A stretch of 64,000 bases of DNA from an uncultured Croceitalea sp. Its GTDB lineage: Bacteria > Bacteroidota > Bacteroidia > Flavobacteriales > Flavobacteriaceae. Position 1 is the stretch's first letter, and every line of letters begins with the position of its first letter. Below the pieces are notes generated by a model. It worked only from the letters and a program-made list of their open reading frames with translations. It had not been told where the DNA came from and did no database searches. Positions 45,577 through 54,753 of the stretch are shown piece by piece. The position numbers and the translations under genes were made by a program. The stretch covers positions 248,001 through 312,000 of the forward strand of contig CANNDD010000001.1 in assembly GCA_947503285.1 (NCBI GenBank). Direction: 5' to 3'.

Positions 45577-47973
45577 ATGTTAAAACGACTTTTTCAAGGC
45601 TTTTGGGCCAAAGTAGCCCGTATCATTCTAAGAAACCGCATACTCATACTTCTATTTGTTGTCGCGGTAACCGTTTTTTTAGGATTGCATTGGAAAAACA
45701 TGCGGTTTTCAAATACAGAGGCCAATGTTCTACCCGATGATCATCCTGAAACCGTACAATACAATGAGTTTGTGGGCTTATTCGGTCAAGAGGATAACGC
45801 AATCGTGTTGGCCATTAAGGACAGTTTGCTATTTCAACCTGAAAATTTCAATCGTTGGAACAAACTAAGTAAACAATTTCAAGCCATCCCCGAGATTGAC
45901 TTTGTAATCTCTACCGATAATCTTCAAGAATTGGTCAAGGATACTGAAAAGCAAGAATTTGTCTTGCAACCGTTGATCAAAACCACACCAAAGACCCAAA
46001 AAGAAATTGACTCCATAAAGGGCCATCTTTTTCAGAATATGCCCTTTTATGAAAATTTGATCTTCAATCCTAAAAGTGGCACCATTCGAACTGTCATTTA
46101 TTTGGATAAGGATATTTTGAATACTTCGGTAAGAAATGAGTTTATTTTAAGTGATCTTGAAAATTTGGTCGAAAATTTTGAGGATGAAACCAATTTGGAT
46201 GTCAGGGTATCTGGAATGCCCTATATCAAAACATGGAATTCTAAAATCATTATTGATGAGATAGGCAACTTCATCTTGGCGGCATTGTTGGTTACCTCCA
46301 TCATTTTCTTTTTCTTCTTCAGAAGTTTTAGGGCAACCCTTATATCAATGTGCGTGGTCATCATAGGGGTGATGTGGGCTTTTGGAATATTAGGACTTTT
46401 TCAATATGAAATCACCATTCTAACTGCCCTGATTCCACCATTGATCATTGTAATCGGTATTCCCAATTGTATTTTTTTAATCAATAAATACCAGCAAGAG
46501 GTAAAAAAACATGGAAATCAGGCATTATCACTGCAAAGGGTGATCTCAAAAGTGGGTAATGCAACATTGATGACCAATTGTACCACGGCCTTGGGTTTCG
46601 CTACCTTCATCATTTTAGATAGTGACCTTTTAAAGGAATTTGGTATCGTTGCCTCCATAAACATTCTATGCATCTTTTTGCTTTCCCTGTTGATCATACC
46701 TATCGTCTATAGTTTTATGTCTATTCCGAAAGACAAACATTTAAAGCATTTAAGAAAAAAATGGATAGATCGTTTTGTCAGTTGGATGGAACATGTGGTG
46801 CGCAATCATCGCATCGCAGTCTATATAACCTCGGTAATTGTTCTGGTTACCAGCATCATTGGTATTTATCAGATTCAAATTACCGGTAGCCGTATTGAAG
46901 ATTTACCTAAGGACGCTAAATTTTTCAAGGATATTCGTTTTTTTGAAGAAGAGTTCGATGGCATTATGCCAGTTGAGGTCGTGGTTGACACCAAACAAAA
47001 AAATGGAGTACTAAAACCCGTCACCTTAAGGCGCATGAATCAATTGGCCGAAGAGATTGACGAGACCCATGAATTGTCTAAACCGGTTTCCGTCGTTAAT
47101 TTGGTAAAATACTCCAAACAGGCGTTTTATAATGGCATTCCAAAATATTATCAATTGCCCACCACCCAAGAAAACACCTTTATCATGGATGTGGCGAGAA
47201 AGTCGTCAGGCAATGGCGATTTATTGCAAAGTTTTGTCGACAGTACTGGTCAAACGGCTCGAATAACAACTTTTATGCGCGATGTAAAAACCACACGTAT
47301 GGAAGAAATCGAACAAGATCTAATTGAATCCATCGCCAAGATTTTTCCAACGGAACGCTATAATGTCTATATGACCGGAAAGGCATTGCTATTCTTAAAA
47401 GGCACAAAGTATTTGACGAAGAACCTTCTGCTATCATTGGCATTTGCCATTGGTTTGATTTCTCTTTTCATGGCTTATTTATTTAGGTCATTTCGAATGA
47501 TCTTGATATCACTTGTCCCCAATTTATTGCCCCTGGTCATCACTGCGGGCCTTATGGGTTTTTTGGGGGTACCCATAAAACCATCGACCATATTGGTCTT
47601 TAGTATAGCCTTTGGTATTTCGGTAGATGACACCATCCATTTTTTGGCCAAGTACCGTCAAGAGTTGACGGCCAATAAATGGCAAATTAAAAAATCGGTA
47701 TATAATGCATTGCGAGAAACGGGTGTTAGTATGTTCTACACCTCTATCGTTTTGTTCTTTGGGTTCTCCGTATTTATCATTTCAAGCTTTGGGGGTACCA
47801 AAGCTTTGGGCGGGCTTGTTTCTGCCACCTTACTTTTTGCAATGCTGGCCAATTTAATTTTACTTCCATCACTTCTGCTCTCTTTAGAACGCAGTATTGC
47901 GAACAAAACCGTACTTAGAAAACCGCAGATAGATATTTTACCTAAAAGTGATGAAAAGCCGAGTAGTAAATAG
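45577..47973 (+). CDS. MMPL/RND superfamily membrane transporter
   Basis: A 798-residue protein with two repeats, each of one membrane helix, a large periplasmic loop and a five-helix bundle, giving about twelve membrane segments. The first bundle contains the sterol-sensing-like region IPPLIIVIGIPNCIFLINKY; the second the pair FSIAFGISVDDTIHFLAKY, where the acidic residues of the proton relay lie. This is the MMPL/RND exporter pattern; such flavobacterial proteins may export lipids or hydrophobic molecules, but the cargo is unknown. It is transcribed alone from its own promoter. Confidence 0.92.
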   Translation: MLKRLFQGFWAKVARIILRNRILILLFVVAVTVFLGLHWKNMRFSNTEANVLPDDHPETVQYNEFVGLFGQEDNAIVLAIKDSLLFQPENFNRWNKLSKQFQAIPEIDFVISTDNLQELVKDTEKQEFVLQPLIKTTPKTQKEIDSIKGHLFQNMPFYENLIFNPKSGTIRTVIYLDKDILNTSVRNEFILSDLENLVENFEDETNLDVRVSGMPYIKTWNSKIIIDEIGNFILAALLVTSIIFFFFFRSFRATLISMCVVIIGVMWAFGILGLFQYEITILTALIPPLIIVIGIPNCIFLINKYQQEVKKHGNQALSLQRVISKVGNATLMTNCTTALGFATFIILDSDLLKEFGIVASINILCIFLLSLLIIPIVYSFMSIPKDKHLKHLRKKWIDRFVSWMEHVVRNHRIAVYITSVIVLVTSIIGIYQIQITGSRIEDLPKDAKFFKDIRFFEEEFDGIMPVEVVVDTKQKNGVLKPVTLRRMNQLAEEIDETHELSKPVSVVNLVKYSKQAFYNGIPKYYQLPTTQENTFIMDVARKSSGNGDLLQSFVDSTGQTARITTFMRDVKTTRMEEIEQDLIESIAKIFPTERYNVYMTGKALLFLKGTKYLTKNLLLSLAFAIGLISLFMAYLFRSFRMILISLVPNLLPLVITAGLMGFLGVPIKPSTILVFSIAFGISVDDTIHFLAKYRQELTANKWQIKKSVYNALRETGVSMFYTSIVLFFGFSVFIISSFGGTKALGGLVSATLLFAMLANLILLPSLLLSLERSIANKTVLRKPQIDILPKSDEKPSSK

Positions 47974-47995
47974 CTTTGCATAACATTCGTTTTTT

Positions 47996-48015
47996 AGCAA
48001 AGACCTATCTTTGCT
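47996..48015 (+). promoter_or_regulatory. asnS -7 box inside a 7-bp inverted repeat
   Basis: TATCTTTG at 48006-48013 matches TAnnTTTG and lies 26 bases before the ATG. It falls within AGCAAAG (47996-48002) and CTTTGCT (48009-48015), perfect reverse complements. No T-run follows the stem on either strand, so it is not a terminator. Confidence 0.4.
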
Positions 48016-48039
48016 GCTTAATTTCAGAAGTTAGAATCA

Positions 48040-49473
48040 ATGGCAACCATTTCCGTCAAAGAACTATTGAACACCGTGCCGTCACATCAAGAAGTCGAAA
48101 TAAACGGCTGGGTAAAGACATTTCGAAGCAATCGTTTTATCGCTTTGAATGATGGGTCTACGATACACAATATACAATGTGTTGTCGATTTTGAGAATTT
48201 CGATGATTCATTGATCAAATCAATTTCAACAGGGGCCGCTATAAAAGTAAAGGGAACTTTGGTCGAAAGTCAGGGTAAAGGCCAAAAAGTAGAAATACAA
48301 GTCAATGATTTATTTATTCATGGTGAAGCGGATGCGGATACTTACCCTATCCAACCTAAAAAACATTCCTTCGAATTCTTACGTGAAAAAGCACATTTAA
48401 GGGTACGCACCAATACTTTTTCTGCGGTAATGCGTCTTCGTTCAGCACTTTCATATGCAGTTCATAGCTATTTTCAACAAAACGGATTCTACTATTTTCA
48501 CGCTCCTATTATCACCGGATCTGATGCCGAGGGAGCCGGTGAAATGTTTCGGGTAACGACATTGGATGCAAAAAACCCACCATTAAATGACAATGGAGGT
48601 GTGGATTACAAAGAGGATTTTTTTGGTAAGGAAACGAATCTTACGGTTTCAGGCCAATTGGAAGCGGAGGCCTATGCCATGGGGTTGGGCAAGGTCTATA
48701 CCTTTGGCCCTACGTTTAGGGCCGAAAATTCAAACACCTCAAGACACCTGGCAGAATTCTGGATGATCGAACCTGAAATGGCCTTTTATGATTTGGACGC
48801 AAATATGGATTTAGCTGAAGACTTTATCAAGTGGGTTCTAAAATATGTACTCGACCACTGCGAAGAAGATCTGCTATTTTTAGAAAAGCGCCTTTTAGAT
48901 GAAGAAAAGTCAAAACCGCAAGCAGAACGTAGTGAAATGGCTTTAATCGAAAAGTTAAGGTTTGTCGTTGACAATGAATTCAAACGGGTATCCTATACCG
49001 AAGCAATCGCTATTCTCAGAAATAGTAAACCCAATAAGAAGAAGAAGTTTGAATACCTTATCGATGAGTGGGGCGCCGACCTTCAGAGTGAGCATGAACG
49101 CTTTTTAGTTGAAAAGCACTTTAAATGTCCAGTAATCCTTTTTGATTACCCCGCAAACATAAAGGCTTTTTACATGCGTTTGAACGAAGATGGCAAAACG
49201 GTACGTGCAATGGATGTACTCTTTCCTGGGATTGGTGAGATAGTCGGCGGTTCGCAGAGGGAAGAACGTTTAGGAGTATTGCAGCAAAAAATGAAGGAAC
49301 TCGGTATCAAAGAAGAAGAATTATGGTGGTATCTTGACCTGCGTAAGTTTGGAACGGCAGTGCACAGCGGCTTTGGACTTGGATTCGAACGTTTGGTGCA
49401 ATTCACAACGGGCATGGGCAACATCAGGGATGTGATCCCGTTTCCTAGAACCCCTCAAAACGCAGCGTTTTAA
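48040..49473 (+). CDS. asnS: Asparaginyl-tRNA synthetase
   Basis: A 477-residue class II synthetase. The N-terminal OB-fold anticodon domain (EINGWVKTFRSNRFIALNDGS) is followed by the catalytic core: FHAPIITGSDAEGAGEMF (motif 1), FGPTFRAENSNTSRHLAEFWMIEPEM (motif 2) and GFGLGFERLV (motif 3). The NTSRHLAEFWMIEPE and region near GSDAEGAGEMF favour AsnS over AspS. It charges tRNA-Asn, so Asn is made independently of tRNA-dependent amidation. It lies 40 bases before rpoN in the same direction. Confidence 0.98.
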   Translation: MATISVKELLNTVPSHQEVEINGWVKTFRSNRFIALNDGSTIHNIQCVVDFENFDDSLIKSISTGAAIKVKGTLVESQGKGQKVEIQVNDLFIHGEADADTYPIQPKKHSFEFLREKAHLRVRTNTFSAVMRLRSALSYAVHSYFQQNGFYYFHAPIITGSDAEGAGEMFRVTTLDAKNPPLNDNGGVDYKEDFFGKETNLTVSGQLEAEAYAMGLGKVYTFGPTFRAENSNTSRHLAEFWMIEPEMAFYDLDANMDLAEDFIKWVLKYVLDHCEEDLLFLEKRLLDEEKSKPQAERSEMALIEKLRFVVDNEFKRVSYTEAIAILRNSKPNKKKKFEYLIDEWGADLQSEHERFLVEKHFKCPVILFDYPANIKAFYMRLNEDGKTVRAMDVLFPGIGEIVGGSQREERLGVLQQKMKELGIKEEELWWYLDLRKFGTAVHSGFGLGFERLVQFTTGMGNIRDVIPFPRTPQNAAF

Positions 49474-49513
49474 ATAGATTTCTTTAACTTTATAAGTAAG
49501 GAACGAATCAAGT

Positions 49514-50971
49514 ATGCTAAAGCAACACCTTCAGTTTAAACTTTCCCAAAAACTTTCGCCTCAGCAGATACAGTTGATGAAGTTGATCCAGTTGCCTACA
49601 CAAGCTTTTGAACAACGTTTGAAACAAGAACTGGAAGAAAACCCTGCTTTAGAAAGTGGTAAAGAAGAGGGTGATTCTGCAGAGGATACCTTTGATGACG
49701 CATTTGACGAAATCAATGACAGTGATTCCATTAACGCTGAAGACATCAATATTGACGACTATTTGAGTGATGACGAGATACCTGATTATCGCACACAAAC
49801 CAGTAATTACAGTGCTGACGAAAATGAAAAAAGTATTCCTTATGCAGCCGGAATCTCATTCAACCAATACCTAATCAATCAACTGAATACGGTTTATTTA
49901 AACGATGAAGAATGGGCCATTGCAGAATTTTTGGTAGGTAGTGTCGATGAAAGTGGCTATATCAGAAGGCCACTTACTGATATTATGGATGATCTGGCCT
50001 TTACCCAAAACATTTATACCGATGAGGCCAATATAAAGAAGGTACTTAAGATAGTACAATCTTTAGACCCCCCCGGGGTGGCCGCAAGAACATTAGATGA
50101 ATGCCTCATCATTCAATTAAAAAGAAAGGAAGCGACACCTTCAATCGAGATGGCCATCAAAATACTTGAAAAGTCTTTTGAACAGTTCACAAAGAAACAC
50201 TACAAGAAGCTTATTGCGAAATACGATATCACTGAAGAGCAACTTAAAAGTGCCATTTCTGAAATTGAAAAACTCAACCCCAAACCGGGGGGTTCCTACT
50301 CTGGTAATAATAGGATTATTGAACACGTCGTTCCTGATTTTTCGATAAGAATCGTAGACGGGGAATTGGAACTGACTTTGAATGGCCGTAACGCACCCGA
50401 ACTTCATGTGTCTAAAGATTACCACAATATGCTGCAAGGGTATAAAAACGCAAAGGATAAATCAAAGTCGCAAAAAGACACTGTTTTGTTTATCAAACAA
50501 AAATTGGATGCGGCCAAATGGTTTATTGACGCTATCAAACAGAGACAGCAAACACTGTTCATTACCATGAATGCCATAATACAACATCAAGAAGAGTACT
50601 TTCTGACAGGTGATGAGCGCAAACTACGTCCGATGATCCTCAAGGATATCGCAGACAAGATCAACATGGATGTTTCTACGGTATCCCGCGTGGCCAATAG
50701 TAAATATGTAGATACCCCTTATGGTACAAAACTTATCAAAGAGTTCTTTTCTGAATCGATGAAAAATGAACAAGGCGAAGATGTATCTACGCGTGAGATA
50801 AAAAAAATATTGGAGAACGTCATTGGTGAAGAAGAAAAGAAAAAACCACTGACCGATGATAAATTAGCCAAAATGCTTAAGGAAAAAGGTTACCCTATAG
50901 CCAGAAGAACCGTAGCCAAGTATCGCGAGCAGTTGGGAATTCCTGTTGCGAGGCTCAGAAAACAAATCTGA
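49514..50971 (+). CDS. rpoN: RNA polymerase sigma-54 factor
   Basis: A 485-residue RpoN. The N-terminal glutamine-rich region I (FKLSQKLSPQQIQLMKLIQL) is the activator-interacting part; region II is acidic; the core-binding domain and helix-turn-helix follow; and the C-terminal RpoN box ARRTVAKYRE is intact. It directs transcription from -24/-12 promoters with AAA+ activators, none of which lies in this window. Its stop TGA overlaps the ATG of the next gene by one base. Confidence 0.98.
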   Translation: MLKQHLQFKLSQKLSPQQIQLMKLIQLPTQAFEQRLKQELEENPALESGKEEGDSAEDTFDDAFDEINDSDSINAEDINIDDYLSDDEIPDYRTQTSNYSADENEKSIPYAAGISFNQYLINQLNTVYLNDEEWAIAEFLVGSVDESGYIRRPLTDIMDDLAFTQNIYTDEANIKKVLKIVQSLDPPGVAARTLDECLIIQLKRKEATPSIEMAIKILEKSFEQFTKKHYKKLIAKYDITEEQLKSAISEIEKLNPKPGGSYSGNNRIIEHVVPDFSIRIVDGELELTLNGRNAPELHVSKDYHNMLQGYKNAKDKSKSQKDTVLFIKQKLDAAKWFIDAIKQRQQTLFITMNAIIQHQEEYFLTGDERKLRPMILKDIADKINMDVSTVSRVANSKYVDTPYGTKLIKEFFSESMKNEQGEDVSTREIKKILENVIGEEEKKKPLTDDKLAKMLKEKGYPIARRTVAKYREQLGIPVARLRKQI

Positions 50972-51576
50972 TGCGATCCGTATTTCATTCTTTCTCCTAT
51001 ATTTTCCATCCCCTTTTCGTACCGATGGGCGGTACCCTAGCCTATTTTTTGGTAACACCAAAATACAGCTCATTAGAACTACAAAGCGGTAATATTCTCC
51101 CTATTTTTATTTTAACCGTGATCATTCCGATTATTTTCTTTTTCATCCTAAAGAACTTAGGGCTTGTAAATTCAATCTTCGCGCCCACATTACAAGAACG
51201 TAAATACCCCTTATACATTAGTATCGTATTATACTTCTTGATTTTATACAAAGTCATACCACTTAACTATATCAAAGAGCTCTATTTCTTTTTTGTAGGC
51301 CTCATAGTGGCCTTAATCACTGTTTTAGCATTGCTTTTTCTGAAGATAAAAGCGAGTATCCATCTTTTGGGAATGGGCAGCTTATTACTGTTCTTAATCG
51401 CCTTGAGCATCCATTTTGAGGTAAACATAACCTTTGCGATTGCCATTGTCACCATTCTGACAGGTTTGGTGGCAACATCACGGTTATCCATGCATGCACA
51501 TTCAAAGATAGAAGTGTTGGTCGGCTTTCTTATTGGGGCCTGCTCTCAGCTGCTACTATTAAAATATTGGTTATAG
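50971..51576 (+). CDS. Membrane protein with degenerate PAP2-like pattern
   Basis: A 201-residue protein with about six membrane helices. The segments KASIHLLGMGSL and ATSRLSMHAHSKIEVLVGFLIG look like worn versions of the PSGH and SRxxxxxHxxxD motifs of type 2 phosphatidic acid phosphatases: a histidine is present in both but the canonical Lys-Arg-Pro motif is not seen. Activity is therefore doubtful. It is translationally coupled to rpoN (TGATG). Its stop overlaps the converging porT-like gene by six bases. Confidence 0.65.
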   Translation: MRSVFHSFSYIFHPLFVPMGGTLAYFLVTPKYSSLELQSGNILPIFILTVIIPIIFFFILKNLGLVNSIFAPTLQERKYPLYISIVLYFLILYKVIPLNYIKELYFFFVGLIVALITVLALLFLKIKASIHLLGMGSLLLFLIALSIHFEVNITFAIAIVTILTGLVATSRLSMHAHSKIEVLVGFLIGACSQLLLLKYWL

Positions 51577-52260
51577 AATATAAAATATAATACCGACCCT
51601 AAGCGGTTTTATGGGTATAGTGCTTCCCGCTAGGGTTGCTGTTTCCGACAGTAAGTTGTTTAAACTGTAATACAGGTGTATATTCCAGGTATTATAACCA
51701 AAATTCAAGGTAAGCCCGTATTGCCATTGTTCAATATCACGATTCGAAAAACTTAACACCTCTCCGTTCGACACGGTCCTTGACCTTCTCGAGAATAAAT
51801 AGGCAACTTTGAAACCTGTATAAATACGCCAAAACTTATAGTCAACTGCATTCGAGGTCCTCCAACGTACTTCAAATGGAAAATCAAGCGAATGTGTTTC
51901 AAATTTACTTCTATCGAAATCTTCGGCATTCAAAACTTCATAGGTAATCAAACCGGCTTCTTCACGAGCACCAATATTACTGTAATAAGAATTGGTCGCA
52001 TAGCCCATACCTAAGCCTATACCGAAGTTACGACGGGTATTCAATGGTATATCTTTTATAAACCCGAATTGTATGCCATAAGAGAGATTGCGTAACTCAA
52101 CATTCTCAGGGACATCGATCAAGAAGTTATAAGATAACCCAGCATAAAACTGGTCTTCTAAATACTTGTTGTCGGCGATTGGTATAGTATCCAGCACTTG
52201 TCCCATTAAGCAGGAAGAAGTTAAAGACACTACAAGAAGTAAAAATAGGTTTTTGAACAT
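51571..52260 (-). CDS. PorT-like outer-membrane beta-barrel protein
   Basis: A 229-residue protein with signal peptide (LFLLLVVSLTSSCLMGQ; the Cys could also be a lipobox). The remainder is strand-rich with alternating aromatic residues: FYAGLSYNFLIDVPENVELRNLSYGIQFGFIKDIPLN, then FGIGLGMGYATN, ending RVGIIFYIL. Pattern and length fit PorT/SprT, a component needed for T9SS assembly, which agrees with the T9SS substrate at 58130. Generic PorT-family barrels look similar, so the symbol is left out. The start is the ATG at 52260; six upstream codons would need a TTG start. Confidence 0.75.
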   Translation of the reverse strand: MFKNLFLLLVVSLTSSCLMGQVLDTIPIADNKYLEDQFYAGLSYNFLIDVPENVELRNLSYGIQFGFIKDIPLNTRRNFGIGLGMGYATNSYYSNIGAREEAGLITYEVLNAEDFDRSKFETHSLDFPFEVRWRTSNAVDYKFWRIYTGFKVAYLFSRRSRTVSNGEVLSFSNRDIEQWQYGLTLNFGYNTWNIHLYYSLNNLLSETATLAGSTIPIKPLRVGIIFYIL

Positions 52261-52318
52261 ATTCCCAAAATATAACAAAAAATGTATTTATGTATAAAAA
52301 CACCTTTGATTATATATT

Positions 52319-52798
52319 CTATTTGATATCTCGGAAAATATCACCCTGGAAAGTGGTATAATTTATTTTTAGCATGTTGATTTTTTGAAGTTCATTTTTG
52401 ATATCTGAAATAATACCCATACTTACGGTCTTATCAATTTTAAGGGAGACCATTGCTGTCTTTCTTAGATTCTCGGGCATCATTGCCAGTTCGGCCAAGA
52501 CATAAGTGGCAACCCCATCGATTTCAGCAAGTCGATTTCCAAGTTGGATTTTAGGAACGTCCATGGAATATATGCCGTTATGCTTTGTAGGGTTACCTAC
52601 CAGAATTTCGATTATTCCATCTGATTGATACAGCGCTTCCGTCTCAGTGGCGTTGGGCAACGTGTTTTCAACCAAAAAATTGGTTTTCTTCATTGTTGTT
52701 ACGGTCATAAAAAAGAACAACAGTATAAAAACAATATCAGGTAACGAAGAGGTAGCTATGCTTGGGGCCTTTCTTTTTTGCCTATTGCGCTTCATCAT
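52319..52798 (-). CDS. ExbD/TolR family protein, short type (second pair)
   Basis: About 159 residues: one N-terminal membrane helix with the proton-relay Asp in SLPDIVFILLFFFMTVTT, then a periplasmic domain ending FQGDIFRDIK. ExbD proteins work with ExbB to use the proton motive force for TonB-type energy transfer or other outer-membrane work. It overlaps the end of the preceding ExbD by about 17 bases, so translation is coupled. The ATG at 52798 is used (52795 is an alternative). It is paralogous to the gene at 53621. Confidence 0.9.
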   Translation of the reverse strand: MMKRNRQKRKAPSIATSSLPDIVFILLFFFMTVTTMKKTNFLVENTLPNATETEALYQSDGIIEILVGNPTKHNGIYSMDVPKIQLGNRLAEIDGVATYVLAELAMMPENLRKTAMVSLKIDKTVSMGIISDIKNELQKINMLKINYTTFQGDIFRDIK

Positions 52799-53426
52799 CA
52801 AATCTTTTATTAGAAAATACTTCTGGTTCTACTATCTTTTGAGGATACATTTTCTGAATCCGTTTTAACCGTTTCTTTAATTTTTCTTTTTGTATCAAAG
52901 GGGTTTTCTCGTCATAATATGCTTCCGTCATAGCCACATAACTTTGCTTAAAAAGTCGTTGCGCTTCTCGATTTCTCAAATCATTATACGCACCTACCAA
53001 CTCATTTTGAACTGCAATGTAAAAACCATAGGTGGTTTCCCTATTATGGTGTAAGGCAATAATAGCATCGATAGGATTGTCAGAAGAACTGTCATCGCGC
53101 TTACCTTTGCAATAATCACAGTACTTGGATTCACCGGGCAATGCCCCTCCATTATCCAAAAAATCAAAAGCGACTTTTCGAAGTGTTTTTAGATCAAGAA
53201 CAGCATCCTCGACCAACAGCTCATTAGTACTATTAAGGTTTACCCTTAGCACATTTCTTTCATTGACATCAATGGTTCTTGGTTCAATCTCTTTCTTGGG
53301 CAGTAATCGACCTAACCCTTCATCAGTTTCCAATGTCGTTGTTACCAGAAAAAAAATAAGTAGTAAAAATGCAATGTCGGCCATTGAGCCTGCATTCACT
53401 TCCGGTGTTTCCCTATTCGTTGCCAT
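52782..53426 (-). CDS. ExbD/TolR family protein, long type (second pair)
   Basis: A 214-residue ExbD: ETPEVNAGSMADIAFLLLIFFLVTTTLETD carries the membrane helix with its key Asp. The periplasmic part contains a long insertion with YCDYCKGKRDDSSSDNP, a CxxC pair embedded in a basic/acidic motif that is repeated almost exactly in the paralogue at 54118. The start is ATG 53426; the GTG two codons upstream is less likely. It lies downstream of the terminator at 53568-53595, so this pair is probably transcribed separately from the exbB operon. It precedes the short ExbD. Confidence 0.9.
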   Translation of the reverse strand: MATNRETPEVNAGSMADIAFLLLIFFLVTTTLETDEGLGRLLPKKEIEPRTIDVNERNVLRVNLNSTNELLVEDAVLDLKTLRKVAFDFLDNGGALPGESKYCDYCKGKRDDSSSDNPIDAIIALHHNRETTYGFYIAVQNELVGAYNDLRNREAQRLFKQSYVAMTEAYYDEKTPLIQKEKLKKRLKRIQKMYPQKIVEPEVFSNKRFDDEAQ

Positions 53427-53526
53427 ATGCACAAGGATTTTATTATGGAGTCTTTAATACCACAATATCCCAGCATTTGATCAATAAAGAAAGTAAGAAT
53501 GAGTAACCGCATCCTTTCAATGAGTC

Positions 53527-53540
53527 AAAAAAAAAAAAAA
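53527..53540. repeat. Run of 14 A between the two ExbD pairs
   Basis: Fourteen consecutive A on the plus strand (T on the coding strand), about 100 bases upstream of the second ExbD pair. Such tracts slip during replication and could change promoter spacing; they are also error-prone in sequencing. Confidence 0.6.
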
Positions 53541-53567
53541 GGAGCCCGTTGAAATCATTTCAAAAAA

Positions 53568-53595
53568 AATGCCCTGAATTAAAATTCAGGGCATT
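53568..53595 (-). terminator. Terminator of the exbB-exbD operon
   Basis: AATGCCCTGAATT and AATTCAGGGCATT form a perfect 13-bp stem with a two-base loop. On the minus strand the stem is followed by eight T. It lies just past the first ExbD pair and separates it from the second. Confidence 0.9.
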
Positions 53596-53620
53596 CAAAG
53601 AAAATTTCTATTGTTAACCG

Positions 53621-54103
53621 CTATTGTAAATTATTGAAGGCATCTCCTTCAAACGTTGTGTAGTTAACTTTTAGGGCATTAACCTTTCTTAATTCTTGCT
53701 TAATATCTGATATCAAACCCATATTTGCACCTTTGTCCACTTTCAGTGCTGTAGTCAATACATTTTGTAACTGTTGTGGCTTTTTAGCCCTTTCCGCCAA
53801 AATATAAGATCCCACTTCATTCACATTGGCAAATTTATCATTTAACTGAATACGCGTTTCCGTACCATAAACCTTTTGGTACTCTTGCGTGGGCTTTCCG
53901 GCAAATATGTAGATAATCCTATCTTTCTTCTCTAACTTCTTGGTTTCAGAAGCGTTTGGTAGTGTATTCTCAACCATGATGGAACTATCTTTCATAGTTG
54001 TTACGGTCATGAAGAAAAACAATAACATAAAAACAATATCAGGTAATGAAGCGGTCGATACCGCAGGTAAATCACCATCTTTTTTCTTAGCAAACTTAGC
54101 CAT
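53621..54103 (-). CDS. ExbD/TolR family protein, short type (first pair)
   Basis: A 160-residue ExbD: SLPDIVFMLLFFFMTVTT, followed by a periplasmic domain (MVENTLPNASET, LKVDKGANMGLISDIKQELRK, VNYTTFEGDAF). The same framework occurs in the paralogue at 52319 (VENTLPNATET, LKIDKTVSMGIISDIKNELQK, INYTTFQGDIF). It is the last gene of the operon starting with exbB and is followed by its terminator. Together with the long ExbD it could form hetero-oligomeric stator pairs, as inferred from their paired occurrence. Confidence 0.92.
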   Translation of the reverse strand: MAKFAKKKDGDLPAVSTASLPDIVFMLLFFFMTVTTMKDSSIMVENTLPNASETKKLEKKDRIIYIFAGKPTQEYQKVYGTETRIQLNDKFANVNEVGSYILAERAKKPQQLQNVLTTALKVDKGANMGLISDIKQELRKVNALKVNYTTFEGDAFNNLQ

Positions 54104-54117
54104 CTAATTAAATTTTA

Positions 54118-54741
54118 TTAGTTACTGGAGGTTTCTGCCTCTGATAGTTTTTGAGGAAAAAGATCTTGTATCGTCTTTACTTTATCCTTTAAATCATCCC
54201 TAACACTACTTGGTGTTTCAGGATTCAAATACTCTGCTTCCATCTTAACAAAATCACGCCCATACAGTCTTTGGGACTCTCGATTTCTTAAATCATTATA
54301 CGCACCGACCAATTCATTTTGAACTGTTATGTAAGTGGCATACTTTGTCTCTCGATCATTTTTCAAAGAAATAATCGCTTTTGAAGGATTATCAGAGGAT
54401 GAACCGTCACGCTTTCCTTTGCAATACGAACAATATTCCGGACTACCCTGAGGTGCACCACCATTGTCTAAAAAAGCGGTAGCGGCTTCCCTCAAGTTTT
54501 TGATATCCATGATTTGTTCCTCTACCAAAAGCTGACCGTTCTTATTAATATTCACGGTGAAAATATTCTTCTCTTTAATAACTGGTGGCTCTTCAGTTGG
54601 AGGTTCAATGGGTGGAAGCATCCTATCAAGTCCTGCATCGGTTTCTATGGTCGTTGTAACTAAGAAAAAGATAAGTAACAAGAATGCTATATCAGCCATA
54701 GAGCCTGCATTTACTTCAGGAGCTCCTTTTCTTCTAGGCAT
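54118..54741 (-). CDS. ExbD/TolR family protein, long type (first pair)
   Basis: A 207-residue ExbD: APEVNAGSMADIAFLLLIFFLVTTT with the proton-relay Asp, and a periplasmic insertion holding YCSYCKGKRDGSSSDNPSKAI, nearly identical to the insertion of the paralogue at 52782. Conservation of this stretch between otherwise diverged copies suggests a shared function, such as a disulfide or cofactor site. It is 14 bases upstream of the short ExbD and 12 bases downstream of the unknown membrane gene. Confidence 0.92.
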   Translation of the reverse strand: MPRRKGAPEVNAGSMADIAFLLLIFFLVTTTIETDAGLDRMLPPIEPPTEEPPVIKEKNIFTVNINKNGQLLVEEQIMDIKNLREAATAFLDNGGAPQGSPEYCSYCKGKRDGSSSDNPSKAIISLKNDRETKYATYITVQNELVGAYNDLRNRESQRLYGRDFVKMEAEYLNPETPSSVRDDLKDKVKTIQDLFPQKLSEAETSSN

Positions 54742-54753
54742 AAGACTTTTGTT

